From assembly GCA_959599095.1 (NCBI GenBank), contig CAUGGC010000011.1, positions 1-64,000 on the forward strand: a stretch of 64,000 nt of DNA, read 5' to 3'. Source of the stretch: an uncultured Collinsella sp. (GTDB taxonomy: Bacteria > Actinomycetota > Coriobacteriia > Coriobacteriales > Coriobacteriaceae). Position 1 is the stretch's first letter, and every line of letters begins with the position of its first letter. The position numbers and the translations under genes were made by a program. Below the pieces are notes generated by a model. It was not told the origin of the DNA. It did no database searches and was given only the letters and a program-made list of their open reading frames with translations. Below, piece by piece: positions 1 through 8,836 of this stretch.

Positions 1-45
1 GGCGTAGTCGCTATTTATTCAGTCCAAGTTTCGGGGCGCAGTTCA

Positions 46-67
46 CAGGCACCTTCGTGGTGGTTTT
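46..67. repeat. Half copy of a hairpin repeat
   Basis: These 22 bases match, with one difference, one arm and loop of the hairpin at 737-777 (a CAGGCACCTTTGTGGTGG core followed by T-run). It lies just past the stop codon of the HD-domain gene, so it could be a decayed terminator of that gene. Only one arm is visible because the left partner may have been lost. Confidence 0.45.
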
Positions 68-82
68 AGGTGGCGTGGGCGG

Positions 83-682
83 TTAGGCCTGGAAGGTATC
101 GCGGTCGGGGGCGAAGGACTGCATGGCCGCGATGGTGCGGTCAAAGAGCTCGGGGAGCTCCCAGCCCAACATCTCGGCGCCCTGCGAAATCACGTCGCGC
201 GAGCAGCCGGCGGCAAAGCGCTTGTCCTTGAACTTCTTCTTGAGCGACTTGGTCGTAAAGTCCATAACGCTCTTGCTCGGGCGCATGATGACTGCAGCGC
301 CGATCAGGCCGGTGAGCTCATCGCAGGCAAACAGGATCTTTTCCATCTGCAGCTCGGGCTTGGGCAGCGAGGTGTTGAAGTCGGACGTGTGCGTCTGGAT
401 GGCGCGAATGAGCTCTGGAGACGCACCTTCGCCCTTAAGAATCTCGGCAGCATAGATGGTGTGGTTCATGGGGTCGTCCTCATGCTCCTCCCAATCCAGG
501 TCGTGCAGCAGACCGACGATGCCCCAAAACTCCTCGTTCTCGGGGTCGAACTCGCGCGCAAAGTAGCGCATAGTGCCCTCGACCGTCTCGCCATGGGTGA
601 TATGGAACGGGTCCTTGTTGTGCTCGTTGAGCAGTTCGAACGCGCGGTCGCGGGTGATTCCGGCGGTAAGCGGCTCTGCCAT
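83..682 (-). CDS. HD-domain metal-dependent hydrolase-like protein
   Basis: The 199-residue protein carries an HD signature: a histidine in the N-terminal helix (FHITHGET, about residue 28), the pair in GLLHDLDWEEH (about residues 57-67) and a later H in IQTHTSD. This arrangement is typical of HD-superfamily proteins of about 200 residues annotated as hydrolases acting on nucleotides or unknown phosphoesters. The start is well placed: AAGGAG lies 8 bases before the ATG at 682. It is a single gene in its own unit, with a hairpin terminator between it and the next gene upstream on the same strand. The substrate cannot be told from sequence; no signal peptide or membrane segment is seen, so it is probably cytoplasmic. 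Confidence 0.8.
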   Translation of the reverse strand: MAEPLTAGITRDRAFELLNEHNKDPFHITHGETVEGTMRYFAREFDPENEEFWGIVGLLHDLDWEEHEDDPMNHTIYAAEILKGEGASPELIRAIQTHTSDFNTSLPKPELQMEKILFACDELTGLIGAAVIMRPSKSVMDFTTKSLKKKFKDKRFAAGCSRDVISQGAEMLGWELPELFDRTIAAMQSFAPDRDTFQA

Positions 683-736
683 AGGAGACTCCTTGTGCTC
701 GTGGGTATCGATAAGAATGAATACTACTAGAACAAG

Positions 737-777
737 AAAACCACCACAAAGGTGCCTGTCCCCTTTGTGGTGGTTTT
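737..777. terminator. Bidirectional hairpin terminator, repeat family member
   Basis: A perfect 16-bp inverted repeat (737-752 with 762-777) is flanked by A-run and T-run, so it can terminate in both directions. It sits after the stop of the CarD-like gene (minus strand). A half copy of the same sequence is at 46-67, which suggests a dispersed repeat used as terminators in this genome. Confidence 0.8.
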
Positions 778-789
778 GGCGCGGTTGGG

Positions 790-1275
790 TTAGTTGAGGG
801 CGGCTTGGGCTAGGCGGGCTTCGGCGGCCTCCTCGGTGACGCCCAAGGCCACGGCGAACTCCTCGATGGAGCGGCGCTTGGCTTCCTTGAGTACGCGCAT
901 GTAGTAGGAGCTGGGCTTTTTATCAGCTTCCTCGGCCTGGCGAATGCGGTACATCATGGTCTTTGCCACGCGGACCGTCTCGGGCGCGCCCAGCTTGAGC
1001 TGCTGCTTAAAGTGCGTCTCCTCAAGCGAGCTGTTGCGCTCGGTAAAGGTGTCGCACTCCAGCTCGTCATAGTGGCTCAGCAGGTGCTCGGCATCTTGCT
1101 GCGAGATGGCGGCGTGCAAACGGTCGGCCTGCGCCACGGGGTACATGAGGATCGTCTGCGCATGTCCCTGCTTGGTCTCGAGCAGCAGCATGGGCTGCGG
1201 TGTGTCGTCCCTAAAACCGACGACGGTGCAGACTCCCTGGCCCGGATGAATGACGTGTTGACCGATTGAGAACAT
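790..1275 (-). CDS. CarD/CdnL-family RNA polymerase-interacting regulator
   Basis: The 161-residue protein begins MFSIGQHVIHPGQGVCTV, the hallmark of the CarD_CdnL_TRCF N-terminal domain that binds the RNA polymerase beta subunit. The C-terminal half (about residues 75-160) is helical and basic, as in CdnL proteins that contact the upstream edge of the transcription bubble. The length is close to that of mycobacterial CarD. GGAGG sits 4 bases before the ATG. It is probably a global activator of promoter opening, acting on rRNA and other genes. It stands alone between a terminator and the argS upstream region, from which it is divergent. The upstream stretch holds a small ATACG/CGTAT inverted repeat that might be a control site. 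Confidence 0.88.
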   Translation of the reverse strand: MFSIGQHVIHPGQGVCTVVGFRDDTPQPMLLLETKQGHAQTILMYPVAQADRLHAAISQQDAEHLLSHYDELECDTFTERNSSLEETHFKQQLKLGAPETVRVAKTMMYRIRQAEEADKKPSSYYMRVLKEAKRRSIEEFAVALGVTEEAAEARLAQAALN

Positions 1276-1617
1276 GCTACCTCCAACTTATACGAATTTA
1301 CGTATGTCTAGAATAACACGCTGACGTGCGCAAACCCTTACTTTATGCAGGAAAAGCACACAACTCTGATAGGTAAGAGTATTCGATAACAGACGCAGCT
1401 CATTCACACCTTTATGCATTTTCAACGCCTGCATAATCTGCAGACAGACTGGCATCTTTGAGTGACTCCATACAAGCTGTAGTCATTTTTGTGCATATGC
1501 AATATCTATTAGCTTTACCCTGCGACAGTGCCCGTCGCTTGTGATAGAGTGCTACAAACTCTGGCTTTTGCCCTACGAGTGACCAAGAGCTCGGGGGCTT
1601 TAACACAAGGAGGATCT
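1276..1617. other. Intergenic region between CarD-like gene and argS
   Basis: This 342-base AT-rich stretch must hold the divergent promoters for the CarD-like gene and argS. I see no T-box hallmark (no GGTACCGCG-like antiterminator) before argS. A 13-base string TACCCTGCGACAG at 1517-1529 recurs at 14490-14502 with a partly similar left flank (ATTAGCT). The argS Shine-Dalgarno AAGGAGG lies at 1607-1613. No gene is supported here. Confidence 0.6.
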
Positions 1618-3471
1618 ATGCCCGAGAAGATTGAAGAGCTGGTACGCGCTGCGCTTGCTGCGGCCCAGGAGGCCGGCGACCTTTCCGCATTTGAACTTGA
1701 CGATTGCGCTATCGAGCGACCGGCTGACACTTCTCATGGCGAGTGGACCTCTACCATGGCCCTGAAGTCCGCCAAGCTGGCCCACTGCGCCCCGCGCAAG
1801 ATCGCCGAGGCCATCGTTGCCCATATGCCCGAGGACCCCGCGATCGAGAAGGTCGAGATCGCAGGCCCCGGCTTCATCAACTTCTACCTCTCCGTTGCCG
1901 TCAAGAATGCCATCTTTGGCGAGGCTCGCGAGAAGGGTATGGACTTCGCTAAGTCCAACGTCGGTGGTGGCCTGAAGACCCAGGTCGAGTTCGTTTCCGC
2001 CAACCCCGTCGGCCCCATGCACATCGGCCACGGCCGCTGGGCCGCGCTGGGCGACTCGCTCTGCCGTGTTATGGACCACGCCGGTTACGACATCCAGCGT
2101 GAGTTCTACATCAACGACCACGGCTCTCAGATGAACACCTTCGGCAACTCCATCAGCACGCGCTATATGCAGCTTGCCGACATCATCGCCAAGCAGGGCG
2201 TGGATATCGACGAGGCTCACAAGCTGCTGATCGCCGACCGCGACGCTTTCGTTGCCGACGAGAACGACGAGCATCCCGAGACCCATCCGTACCAGGATAA
2301 CTTTGCCGAGACCCTGGGCAAGGACTCCTACGGCGGCGACTACATCATCGACGAGGCCGCCGAGTTCTGGCGCACCGACGGCGATAAGTGGGTCAACGCC
2401 GATCCGCAGGAGCGCATGGAGAGCTTCCGCGAGCGCGGCTATGTAAAGATGGTCGACAACATGCGCGACCTTTGCCATGCCGTTAACTGCGACTTCGATC
2501 GTTGGTTCTCCGAGCGCTCGCTGTATGTGAAGGACACCGAGGGCGAGACCGCCGGCACCTCCGCCGTCGACCGCGCTTTTGAGAAGCTCGACAAGATGGG
2601 CTACCTCTACACCAAGGACGGCGCCCTGTGGTTCCGCTCCACCGACCTGGGCGATGACAAGGACCGCGTCCTGATCAAGTCCGACGGCGAGTACACCTAC
2701 TTCGCCTCCGACGTTGCCTATCACTGGGATAAGTTCCAGCGCGTCGACCACGTCATCGACATCTGGGGCGCCGACCACCACGGCTACATCGAGCGCGTCC
2801 GCTGCGTCTGCGACGCTCTTGGCTATCCCGGTAAGTTCGAGGTTCTGCTGGGCCAGCTCGTCAACCTGCTGCGCAACGGCAAGCCCGTCCGTATGTCCAA
2901 GCGCAAGGGCACCATGGTGACCCTGCAGGAGCTCGTCGACGAGGTCGGCTCCGATGCCGCTCGCTACACGCTCATCTCCAAGAGCTCCAACCAGATGGTC
3001 GACTTCGATATTGAGGCCGTTAAGAAACGCGACAACTCCAACCCGGTGTACTACGTGCAGTACGCTCACGCCCGTGTGTGCTCCATCCTGCGCCGTGCCG
3101 CTGACGTTACGCCCGAGCAGGCTGACGAGATGGGCATGAAGGCCGTCGCCGCCAAGGCCATCGGTGAGAACGTCGATTACTCGCTGCTGACCGACCCGAC
3201 CGAGCTCGCCCTTTCGCGTAAGCTCAACGAGCTCACCGACCTCATCGCCAGCTGCGCTCGCGACCGCGCCCCGTTCCGTCTGACGCACTTTGCTGAGGAA
3301 CTCGCCGGCGACTTCCACAGCTTCTACGCTGCCTGCCAGGTTCTGCCGAGCGAGGGCCGTCCCGTCGACCCCGAGCTTTCGCGTGCCCGTCTGGCCGCTT
3401 GCGACGCCGTCCGCGTGACGCTCGCCCTGGTGCTCACCCTTGTTGGCGTTTCCGCGCCCGAGCAGATGTAA
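1618..3471 (+). CDS. argS: Arginyl-tRNA synthetase
   Basis: Class I aminoacyl-tRNA synthetase that charges tRNA-Arg. The 617-residue product has the ArgS N-terminal Add-1 region (residues about 1-95), the HIGH signature in VGPMHIGHG (about residue 135), the KMSKS-type loop as RMSKRKG (about residue 425) and a DALR anticodon-binding C-terminus (YYVQYAHARVCSI onwards). The ATG at 1618 is chosen because AAGGAGG precedes it by 5 bases; the reading frame is open for 30 more codons upstream, but a start there would have no ribosome site. It is followed by a strong terminator, so it is monocistronic. Confidence 0.97.
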   Translation: MPEKIEELVRAALAAAQEAGDLSAFELDDCAIERPADTSHGEWTSTMALKSAKLAHCAPRKIAEAIVAHMPEDPAIEKVEIAGPGFINFYLSVAVKNAIFGEAREKGMDFAKSNVGGGLKTQVEFVSANPVGPMHIGHGRWAALGDSLCRVMDHAGYDIQREFYINDHGSQMNTFGNSISTRYMQLADIIAKQGVDIDEAHKLLIADRDAFVADENDEHPETHPYQDNFAETLGKDSYGGDYIIDEAAEFWRTDGDKWVNADPQERMESFRERGYVKMVDNMRDLCHAVNCDFDRWFSERSLYVKDTEGETAGTSAVDRAFEKLDKMGYLYTKDGALWFRSTDLGDDKDRVLIKSDGEYTYFASDVAYHWDKFQRVDHVIDIWGADHHGYIERVRCVCDALGYPGKFEVLLGQLVNLLRNGKPVRMSKRKGTMVTLQELVDEVGSDAARYTLISKSSNQMVDFDIEAVKKRDNSNPVYYVQYAHARVCSILRRAADVTPEQADEMGMKAVAAKAIGENVDYSLLTDPTELALSRKLNELTDLIASCARDRAPFRLTHFAEELAGDFHSFYAACQVLPSEGRPVDPELSRARLAACDAVRVTLALVLTLVGVSAPEQM

Positions 3472-3516
3472 TCTGCGAGTCATTTGACCGTACAGACTTG
3501 GTTTAACTAAGCCTTG

Positions 3517-3549
3517 AAAGCCCGATCTCCCACGGAGGTCGGGCTTTTT
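3517..3549 (+). terminator. Rho-independent terminator of argS
   Basis: A 14-bp stem (3517-3530 with 3534-3547, one G-T pair) with a 3-base loop ends in five T, 45 bases after the argS stop. Confidence 0.9.
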
Positions 3550-3593
3550 GCAAACGCCGACGTATTGACGAATTTGGAACTGCTGGAAATACG

Positions 3594-3742
3594 AAACTAT
3601 GCCGGTTTACTACGATGAAATGAGAAATTCCAACCACGCCGGCTTTTCGCAAAAAGTGCAAGGCATCTACCTGCGGTTTTAGTTCAACAAGTTTCGGAGT
3701 GGTCGCGGTTGAGCGATTCATCGTAGTAAACCGCCATAGTTT
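3594..3742. repeat. 149-bp element with 26-bp terminal inverted repeats (MITE-like)
   Basis: The ends 3594-3619 and 3717-3742 are inverted repeats that match at 25 of 26 positions; the core reads GGTTTACTACGATGAA on the left. The body has no convincing gene, although the minus strand is open for about 70 codons through it (3503-3721). Such short elements with long terminal repeats are typical of MITEs or other palindromic dispersed repeats mobilised in trans. It lies between the argS terminator and the rho promoter. Confidence 0.7.
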
Positions 3743-3826
3743 TGGCGGAGGCAGTCAGATTTGTGGGTGTTAAACCAAAGAGCGTCCCTTTTGACTAGTC
3801 GTTTAAGAGCGTTCCCAATGACTAAG

Positions 3827-3854
3827 TTGCAGGTGGCGGCGGTTGTGTTACACT
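3827..3854 (+). promoter_or_regulatory. Candidate promoter of rho with 140-base leader
   Basis: TTGCAG (3827-3832) and TACACT (3849-3854) are spaced by 16 bases and point toward rho. The implied transcript has a leader of about 140 bases before the GTG start, a plausible place for Rho to act on its own message. The stretch before it (3743-3826) holds two similar strings, GCGTCCC...TGACTAGT and GCGTTCCCAATGACTAAG. Confidence 0.45.
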
Positions 3855-3997
3855 AACGCTGCGTATATGGCGCAATCATCTCGATACAGATCAATGATGT
3901 CCGTCGTTTTGAACGGAACTAGACTGTTTAGCCGCCCTGAAGGTTTATGCAGGGAGCATGTGATCACAGGGCTTGAAAAGAAAGTTGAGCAAACACT

Positions 3998-6553
3998 GTG
4001 TCTGATCAACAGCAAGAAAACGAAATAACGACGACGCAAGCCGCTCCCGCTGCACCGGTTGCGTCGGACCAAGTCGCGGCGCCCGCGCAAACGTCGGCTC
4101 CTGAGACGCCTAAGGCTGCAACGGCTGAGAAGGCCGTGCCTGCAACTGGTGAGGAGGCTGCTCCGGCAAAGCCCAAGCGTACGCGCCGCACGGCCAAGCC
4201 TGCTGCTGACGGCGAGGAGGTCACCAAGCCCAAGCGCCGTACCACGCGCACGACGCGCGTCAAGCGCACCGTTGCAGCTGACTCCTCGGCGCCGATTTCC
4301 GATGAGGTCGCGCAGGCACGTGCGTTGGCGCAGATTAGCGAGGCTCAGGTGGTGCGCGCCCGCCGTCGTGCTGCCGAGCGCGAGGCCGCGGCTCTGACCG
4401 AGCTTGCAGCTCCGTCTGTGCCCGAGACGCCTGCCGCCACCGAGACCCCTGTCGCCGACCAGCCGACCGAGAAGCCGGTACCGCGCACACGCCGTCGCAC
4501 GGCTGCTAAGGCCGAGCAGGTTGCCGATCAGGTAACCCCCGAGCTCACTGAGGCTTCGGTCCGTTCCGCGGCAGGGGAGGGCACATCGCCTGTTGAGCCC
4601 GCTGCGCCTGTCGAGGCCAGCGAAGTTCCCGTTGTCGATCCGGCTTTGCGCCCGCACCGTCGCGGTCGCAAGCCCAAGGCCTTCGTCGAGGCAGAGAAGG
4701 CCGCAGCCGCAGCTGCAGCCGCTCGGGATGCTGCGGCGACCGCCGAGTCTGCAACCGCCGCCGACGCGCCCGTCCAGGATGCTACGACTTCCGAGGCCGC
4801 TCCCGCCGATGTCGAGCCCGCCGACGTCCGTCCTGGTCGCAGCCATCGTACTGCTGCTAAGCGCACGTCCAAGGCCAAGGCTGCCAAGAAGGGTGCGTCC
4901 GAGGATTCCGCCGAGACGACCGCCGATGCATCGATTGATGCCGCTGAGCCCCAGGACGTCGAACAGCCTGCGTCCGAAAAGCCCAAGCGTGGTCGTAAGA
5001 AGTCCGCTAAGGCCAAGGCGTCCGAGCAGCGGGCTGATGTCGAAGCGCAGGTCGATTCCGGCGCCGAGGCCAATGACGCCGCTGCGGCCAATGCCGACGC
5101 CGCCGCAACTGATGGTGCCGCGCCCGCCGAGGCCGAAGACGGCGCTCGCCCCAACCGTCGCCAGCACAAGCGTAACGACGAGCGCAACGACCGCAAGGAC
5201 GAGCGCAACAACGACCGTCGCAACCGCCAGCGCGATCGCAAACAGCGCAACAAGGAGCGCAACGCCGCCCCCACCGAGCCCACGCTTTCGCGCGAGGAAC
5301 TCGCGGCCATGAAGGTCGCCGAGCTGCGCGAGAAGGCCAAGGAGTTCGAGATCGAGACGACCGGCAAGAAGAAGGCCGAGCTCGTCGAGGAGATCTACAC
5401 CACTGCCGCGAAGGCCGAGGGCTTCCGCGACATCAAGGGCATTCTGCAGATTCGCCCGGACAGCTCCGGCATCATCCACACCCATGGCTACATGAAGTCC
5501 AACGACGACGCCTTCGTGCCCGCCTACCTCATCCGCTCCGCGCGTCTGCGCACGGGCGACGTCATCGAGGGCTCGCTGCGTCCTTCGCGCGGCGGCGACA
5601 AGCGCGCCGGCCTCGCCATAATCACGACCGTCAACGGTCTGGACCCCGAGCAGATTCGCAACCGTCCTAAGTTCGGCGACCTCACCCCGGTCTATCCCAA
5701 CGAGCCGCTGCGCATGGAGCACGGCAAGGACTCCATTACCGGTCGCGCCATCGACATCGTGTCGCCGATCGGCAAGGGTCAGCGTGGCCTGATCGTGTCC
5801 CCGCCCAAGGCCGGCAAGACCACGATCCTCAAGAAGATCTGCCAGTCTATCTCGATTAACAACCCCGAGGTGCACCTCATCTGCCTGCTCGTCGACGAGC
5901 GCCCCGAAGAGGTCACCGATATGCAGCGTTCCATCAAGGGCGAGGTTGTGGCGTCGACCTTCGATATGCCCGCCGACAACCACACTCGCGTGGCAGAGCT
6001 CGTCATCGAGCGCGCAAAACGCATCGTGGAGCTGGGCGGCGATGTTGTGGTGGTGCTCGACTCCATCACGCGTCTTGCCCGCGCCTACAACTTGGCGGCG
6101 CCCGCCTCAGGCCGCATCCTTTCGGGCGGCGTCGATTCGGCGGCACTGTATCCGCCCAAGCGCTTCCTGGGCGCAGCCCGCAATATCGAGAACGGCGGCT
6201 CGCTCACCATCCTGGCCTCTGCCCTCATCGACACCGGTTCCAAGATGGACGAGGTCATCTTTGAGGAGTTCAAGGGCACCGGCAACATGGAGCTCAAGCT
6301 CGACCGCGACCTGGCCGACCGCCGCATCTTCCCGGCTATCGACCCCGTTGCCTCCGGTACGCGTAACGAGGACCTGTTGGTTGACGAGCAGATGCGTCCG
6401 TTTGTCTTTGGCTTGCGTCGCATTCTTGCCGGCATGAACAACACCGAGCGCGCGGCCGCATCGTTTATCAAGGGTCTTAAGGGCACCAACACCAACCAGG
6501 AGTTCCTGGTGCGTTCGGCCAAAAAACACAGCGACTACGAGCAGACGTTCTAG
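3998..6553 (+). CDS. rho: Transcription termination factor Rho with long disordered N-terminus
   Basis: RNA-dependent ATPase/helicase that ends transcription. The 851-residue protein is about twice the length of E. coli Rho. Residues 1 to about 425 are low complexity (Ala, Pro, Glu, Lys, Arg, with a DERNDRKDERNN-type stretch near 390-420). The Rho_N domain starts near residue 428 (LSREELAAMKVAELREKAKE), followed by the cold-shock-like RNA-binding fold (GILQIRPDSSGIIH), the Walker A loop SPPKAGKTT (about residues 601-609), the Walker B-containing LVDERPEEV and VVVLDSITRLARAYN. The GTG at 3998 is the most upstream start that makes sense, but its ribosome site is weak. Actinobacterial Rho proteins are known to carry such inserts that bind RNA; the size here is at the large end. 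Confidence 0.96.
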   Translation: MSDQQQENEITTTQAAPAAPVASDQVAAPAQTSAPETPKAATAEKAVPATGEEAAPAKPKRTRRTAKPAADGEEVTKPKRRTTRTTRVKRTVAADSSAPISDEVAQARALAQISEAQVVRARRRAAEREAAALTELAAPSVPETPAATETPVADQPTEKPVPRTRRRTAAKAEQVADQVTPELTEASVRSAAGEGTSPVEPAAPVEASEVPVVDPALRPHRRGRKPKAFVEAEKAAAAAAAARDAAATAESATAADAPVQDATTSEAAPADVEPADVRPGRSHRTAAKRTSKAKAAKKGASEDSAETTADASIDAAEPQDVEQPASEKPKRGRKKSAKAKASEQRADVEAQVDSGAEANDAAAANADAAATDGAAPAEAEDGARPNRRQHKRNDERNDRKDERNNDRRNRQRDRKQRNKERNAAPTEPTLSREELAAMKVAELREKAKEFEIETTGKKKAELVEEIYTTAAKAEGFRDIKGILQIRPDSSGIIHTHGYMKSNDDAFVPAYLIRSARLRTGDVIEGSLRPSRGGDKRAGLAIITTVNGLDPEQIRNRPKFGDLTPVYPNEPLRMEHGKDSITGRAIDIVSPIGKGQRGLIVSPPKAGKTTILKKICQSISINNPEVHLICLLVDERPEEVTDMQRSIKGEVVASTFDMPADNHTRVAELVIERAKRIVELGGDVVVVLDSITRLARAYNLAAPASGRILSGGVDSAALYPPKRFLGAARNIENGGSLTILASALIDTGSKMDEVIFEEFKGTGNMELKLDRDLADRRIFPAIDPVASGTRNEDLLVDEQMRPFVFGLRRILAGMNNTERAAASFIKGLKGTNTNQEFLVRSAKKHSDYEQTF

Positions 6554-6591
6554 GTTGTCATCTACACGCAGCGATAGTCATCAATGCAATA

Positions 6592-6622
6592 AAGGGTCGG
6601 GGCTTTGAGCCTCGGCCCTTTT
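6592..6622 (+). terminator. Terminator of rho
   Basis: A 13-bp stem with wobble pairs (6592-6604 with 6608-6620), 3-base loop and T-run follows the rho stop by 38 bases. Confidence 0.85.
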
Positions 6623-6699
6623 CTATATCGCCGCTCCGCGCTTTTTTGACCATAAGACTGGCAAGCAGCAGGTTTCCCGTTTCAATCCGACATCGTCGC

Positions 6700-6807
6700 T
6701 TGCAATCGACAGGGCGGTTTCGCATAATAGCTTTTAAGCTTCGCGACGGAAAACGCAGATGAATCGAACCATATACCGTTGCTTTGGGGCATAGCCCCGC
6801 TTCATCT
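6700..6807 (+). promoter_or_regulatory. Promoter and structured leader before the membrane protein gene
   Basis: TTGCAA (6700-6705) and CATAAT (6723-6728) are exactly 17 bases apart, a good vegetative promoter. The leader then holds a nested structure: AGATGAA at 6757-6763 pairs with TTCATCT at 6801-6807, enclosing a GGGGC/GCCCC hairpin (6786-6799). The rest of the 6554-6864 gap shows only the rho terminator. Confidence 0.55.
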
Positions 6808-6864
6808 TCTCTCGCGCAGCCAACTGAATGATGCGATTTGGGTGCTGGAAGATGGGGAGAGCTC

Positions 6865-8265
6865 ATGGCTTCTTCTGATGCAACACAACGAGCAGTCCTT
6901 GCCGGACTTTCGTGCGGGATCGGCCTTGCCGCTCCCGTGGTTATGTATGCCGCGACGCTGCCGTTTTCGTCGGTGAACGAGACGGTCGCGGCGGGTGCGG
7001 TTCCCTTCGCCGTGGGCGCGGTGGCGGGCGTGGGCATCTATGCCGCCTCGCTGGGTATCTCCGAGTATCGTGCGCAGCGTGAAGAGCGTCTGTTCCAGCC
7101 CGATGCCATGGGCGGTGCCGCCAATCTCAATCAGCATCAAAGCGAGTTCAAGACCGCCTCGATTCCAGCTCAGCAGCAGGATGCGACTCCTTACGCTGCG
7201 GCTTCTGCTTCTCAGGCTCAGGCGGAGCAGTCTACCTCGGCATTCCTTTCCGGCCTGACTGGTGCGTTCCAGCGCCGTCATGCCGATGATGGTGTCCCTA
7301 CCATCGCTCGAGCCGCAGATGCTATGGACGAGGACGAGGCTTGGTCCATGATCGACAGTATGCTCGACGACGATTCGCCAGTGAGCTGCGACCCTGCACA
7401 CTCGCGCGACGTCTATCAAGTCGCCATCGACGAGCTCACCAATGGCGGGCAGACCGGCTCCTTCAATCGCGACGACATCGCCGCCGCGGCACGCGCCGTG
7501 TCTGGCTCCCAGGCCGCCCCTGCGGGCAGCACGGCGGCTTTCGTGGCACTCGTCGCCAACGCGGCAGCCAATAACGCCTACAGCGCTACCTCGGCGGACG
7601 CGAACGCTTCTGCCGACAATTCGTACGTTGATGAAGCCATGGCCGCGGACGAGGAGGCCGTTGCCGCCCGCCGTGCCGCCGAAAGCTCGCTGTGGGGCGC
7701 TCCTGCCCAGCAGCAGGCGGCTGAGGCTGCGCCGTACAATGTAAACCTCGCCAGCATGCCTATCATCTCCGGTGCCGCGGATATCGATCTCGATGACCTC
7801 GATGAGCCTGCAGCCATCACCGCATCGATTGATGCCCAAGATCGCATCGACACCGGCGACCTTCCGGATGCCTCGCTCGAGGTTGATGTTCCCATGGCCG
7901 ATTACTCGGGCCACGAGGACATGTGGGCCGCCGCCACCGCGATTCTGGATGAGATTGACGAGCCTGCTCCTGTTACGGCCCCCGCTCCCGTCGCTGCCCC
8001 TCAGCCTGCTGCCCCCGCCTATGTCGGCCGTCACAGTGCTGTGTTCCCCGAGGATACTGCCCGTATCTCGCGCGAGAGCATCGAGCGAGCCGAGGCTATT
8101 GCCGCCGGCATTATGGAAAATCGTCGTCACGAGCGCGTCAATCAGATCCTCGAGGAAGAGATCGAGCGCCTGCAGTCCTCTACCGCCAAGCGTACGGGCC
8201 GTGCCTATCTGAGCGTTATCGAGGGCGGTACCGCCAGCTTTGCGCCGCTCCGCGCGGAGGCATAA
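6865..8265 (+). CDS. Membrane-anchored protein of unknown function with long acidic tail
   Basis: The ATG at 6865 (MASSDATQ) follows GGGGAG by 5 bases. Two hydrophobic segments near the N-terminus (about residues 10-33 and 42-66, rich in Ala and Gly) would form a hairpin anchor. The remaining 400 residues are Ala/Asp/Glu/Ser/Gln rich and look disordered, with a final basic-acidic helix (RRHERVNQILEEEIERLQ) that could be a short coiled coil. I do not recognise a family. It shares a transcript with the VanZ-like gene 7 bases downstream, so a role at the envelope is possible but not shown. Confidence 0.7.
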   Translation: MASSDATQRAVLAGLSCGIGLAAPVVMYAATLPFSSVNETVAAGAVPFAVGAVAGVGIYAASLGISEYRAQREERLFQPDAMGGAANLNQHQSEFKTASIPAQQQDATPYAAASASQAQAEQSTSAFLSGLTGAFQRRHADDGVPTIARAADAMDEDEAWSMIDSMLDDDSPVSCDPAHSRDVYQVAIDELTNGGQTGSFNRDDIAAAARAVSGSQAAPAGSTAAFVALVANAAANNAYSATSADANASADNSYVDEAMAADEEAVAARRAAESSLWGAPAQQQAAEAAPYNVNLASMPIISGAADIDLDDLDEPAAITASIDAQDRIDTGDLPDASLEVDVPMADYSGHEDMWAAATAILDEIDEPAPVTAPAPVAAPQPAAPAYVGRHSAVFPEDTARISRESIERAEAIAAGIMENRRHERVNQILEEEIERLQSSTAKRTGRAYLSVIEGGTASFAPLRAEA

Positions 8266-8272
8266 CTTCTGC

Positions 8273-8722
8273 ATGGTTAAGATCAATCGAAAATGGGCGG
8301 TCGTGACCTGCCTGATGGCGCTCTTGATCTGGGACAATTCGCTGGTTCCCGGCTCGGGGTCGGGCTCACTGAGTCTAACGGTCATGGAAGCTATCCGCGG
8401 TTTCCTGCACGGCGTGGGACTTCCATATGAATGGGTGACCAACTTTGTTGTTCGCAAGTGCGCGCATTTTACCGAGTATATGGTGCTCGGCATCCTGGCA
8501 ACGCACGCCTTTGATTTTGAGGGCCGGCGCACCTTTGACGTGCTGCTGCCCACGGCGGTGTTCCTGCTGCTGATTCCTTCGATCGACGAGACGATTCAGC
8601 TCTTTGTGCCGGGACGCGCTGGAATGATCACCGATGTGATGATCGACTGCTGTGGAGCGGCAACGGGCGTTGTGCTCCGATATCTCTTACGGTCGCTGAT
8701 GTGCGCCAAAAAGGCCGCCTAG
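8273..8722 (+). CDS. VanZ-like family membrane protein
   Basis: The 149-residue product has about four membrane segments and the VanZ-like pattern: KWAVVTCLMALLIWDNS at the start, RKCAHFTEYMVLG in the middle (with the conserved K-x-A-H-x-x-E-Y) and IDETIQLFVPGRAGMITDVMIDCCGA near the end. VanZ-like proteins are linked to teicoplanin resistance in one case, but most are of unknown role. The ATG at 8273 is preceded by GGAGG; the upstream gene ends 7 bases earlier. The stop codon is inside the terminator stem. Confidence 0.88.
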   Translation: MVKINRKWAVVTCLMALLIWDNSLVPGSGSGSLSLTVMEAIRGFLHGVGLPYEWVTNFVVRKCAHFTEYMVLGILATHAFDFEGRRTFDVLLPTAVFLLLIPSIDETIQLFVPGRAGMITDVMIDCCGAATGVVLRYLLRSLMCAKKAA

Positions 8723-8754
8723 GACGTATTGTTTGGTCCTAGGCGGCCTTTTTT
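8709..8754 (+). terminator. Strong terminator overlapping the VanZ-like stop codon
   Basis: A perfect 17-bp stem (8709-8725 with 8736-8752) followed by T-run. The stem includes the TAG stop of the gene, a compact arrangement. Confidence 0.93.
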
Positions 8755-8836
8755 ATTTGAGGGCCTATATGAGGCGTGGTGGCGTCGTTCCGTAGGTCGG
8801 ATTTGCCGGGCGTGCCACGCCCCGTGGGTGCGTCTG

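Noticed and set aside
1276..1617. T-box riboswitch before argS
   Set aside because: No conserved T-box sequence and no competing terminator before the start codon.
1600..3483. Long open frame antisense to argS (and similar ones opposite rho, sufB, sufS and the GGGtGRT gene)
   Set aside because: These are mirror frames produced by strong third-position GC bias. Their products are low in aromatic residues, have no family features, and the sense genes are unmistakable.
3503..3721. Small protein gene of 72 codons on the minus strand
   Set aside because: It runs through the inverted-repeat element and its terminal repeats and has no clear ribosome site; better explained by the repeat.
8273..8722. 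Teicoplanin resistance gene
   Set aside because: Only VanZ-like family membership is supported; no other van genes are present.
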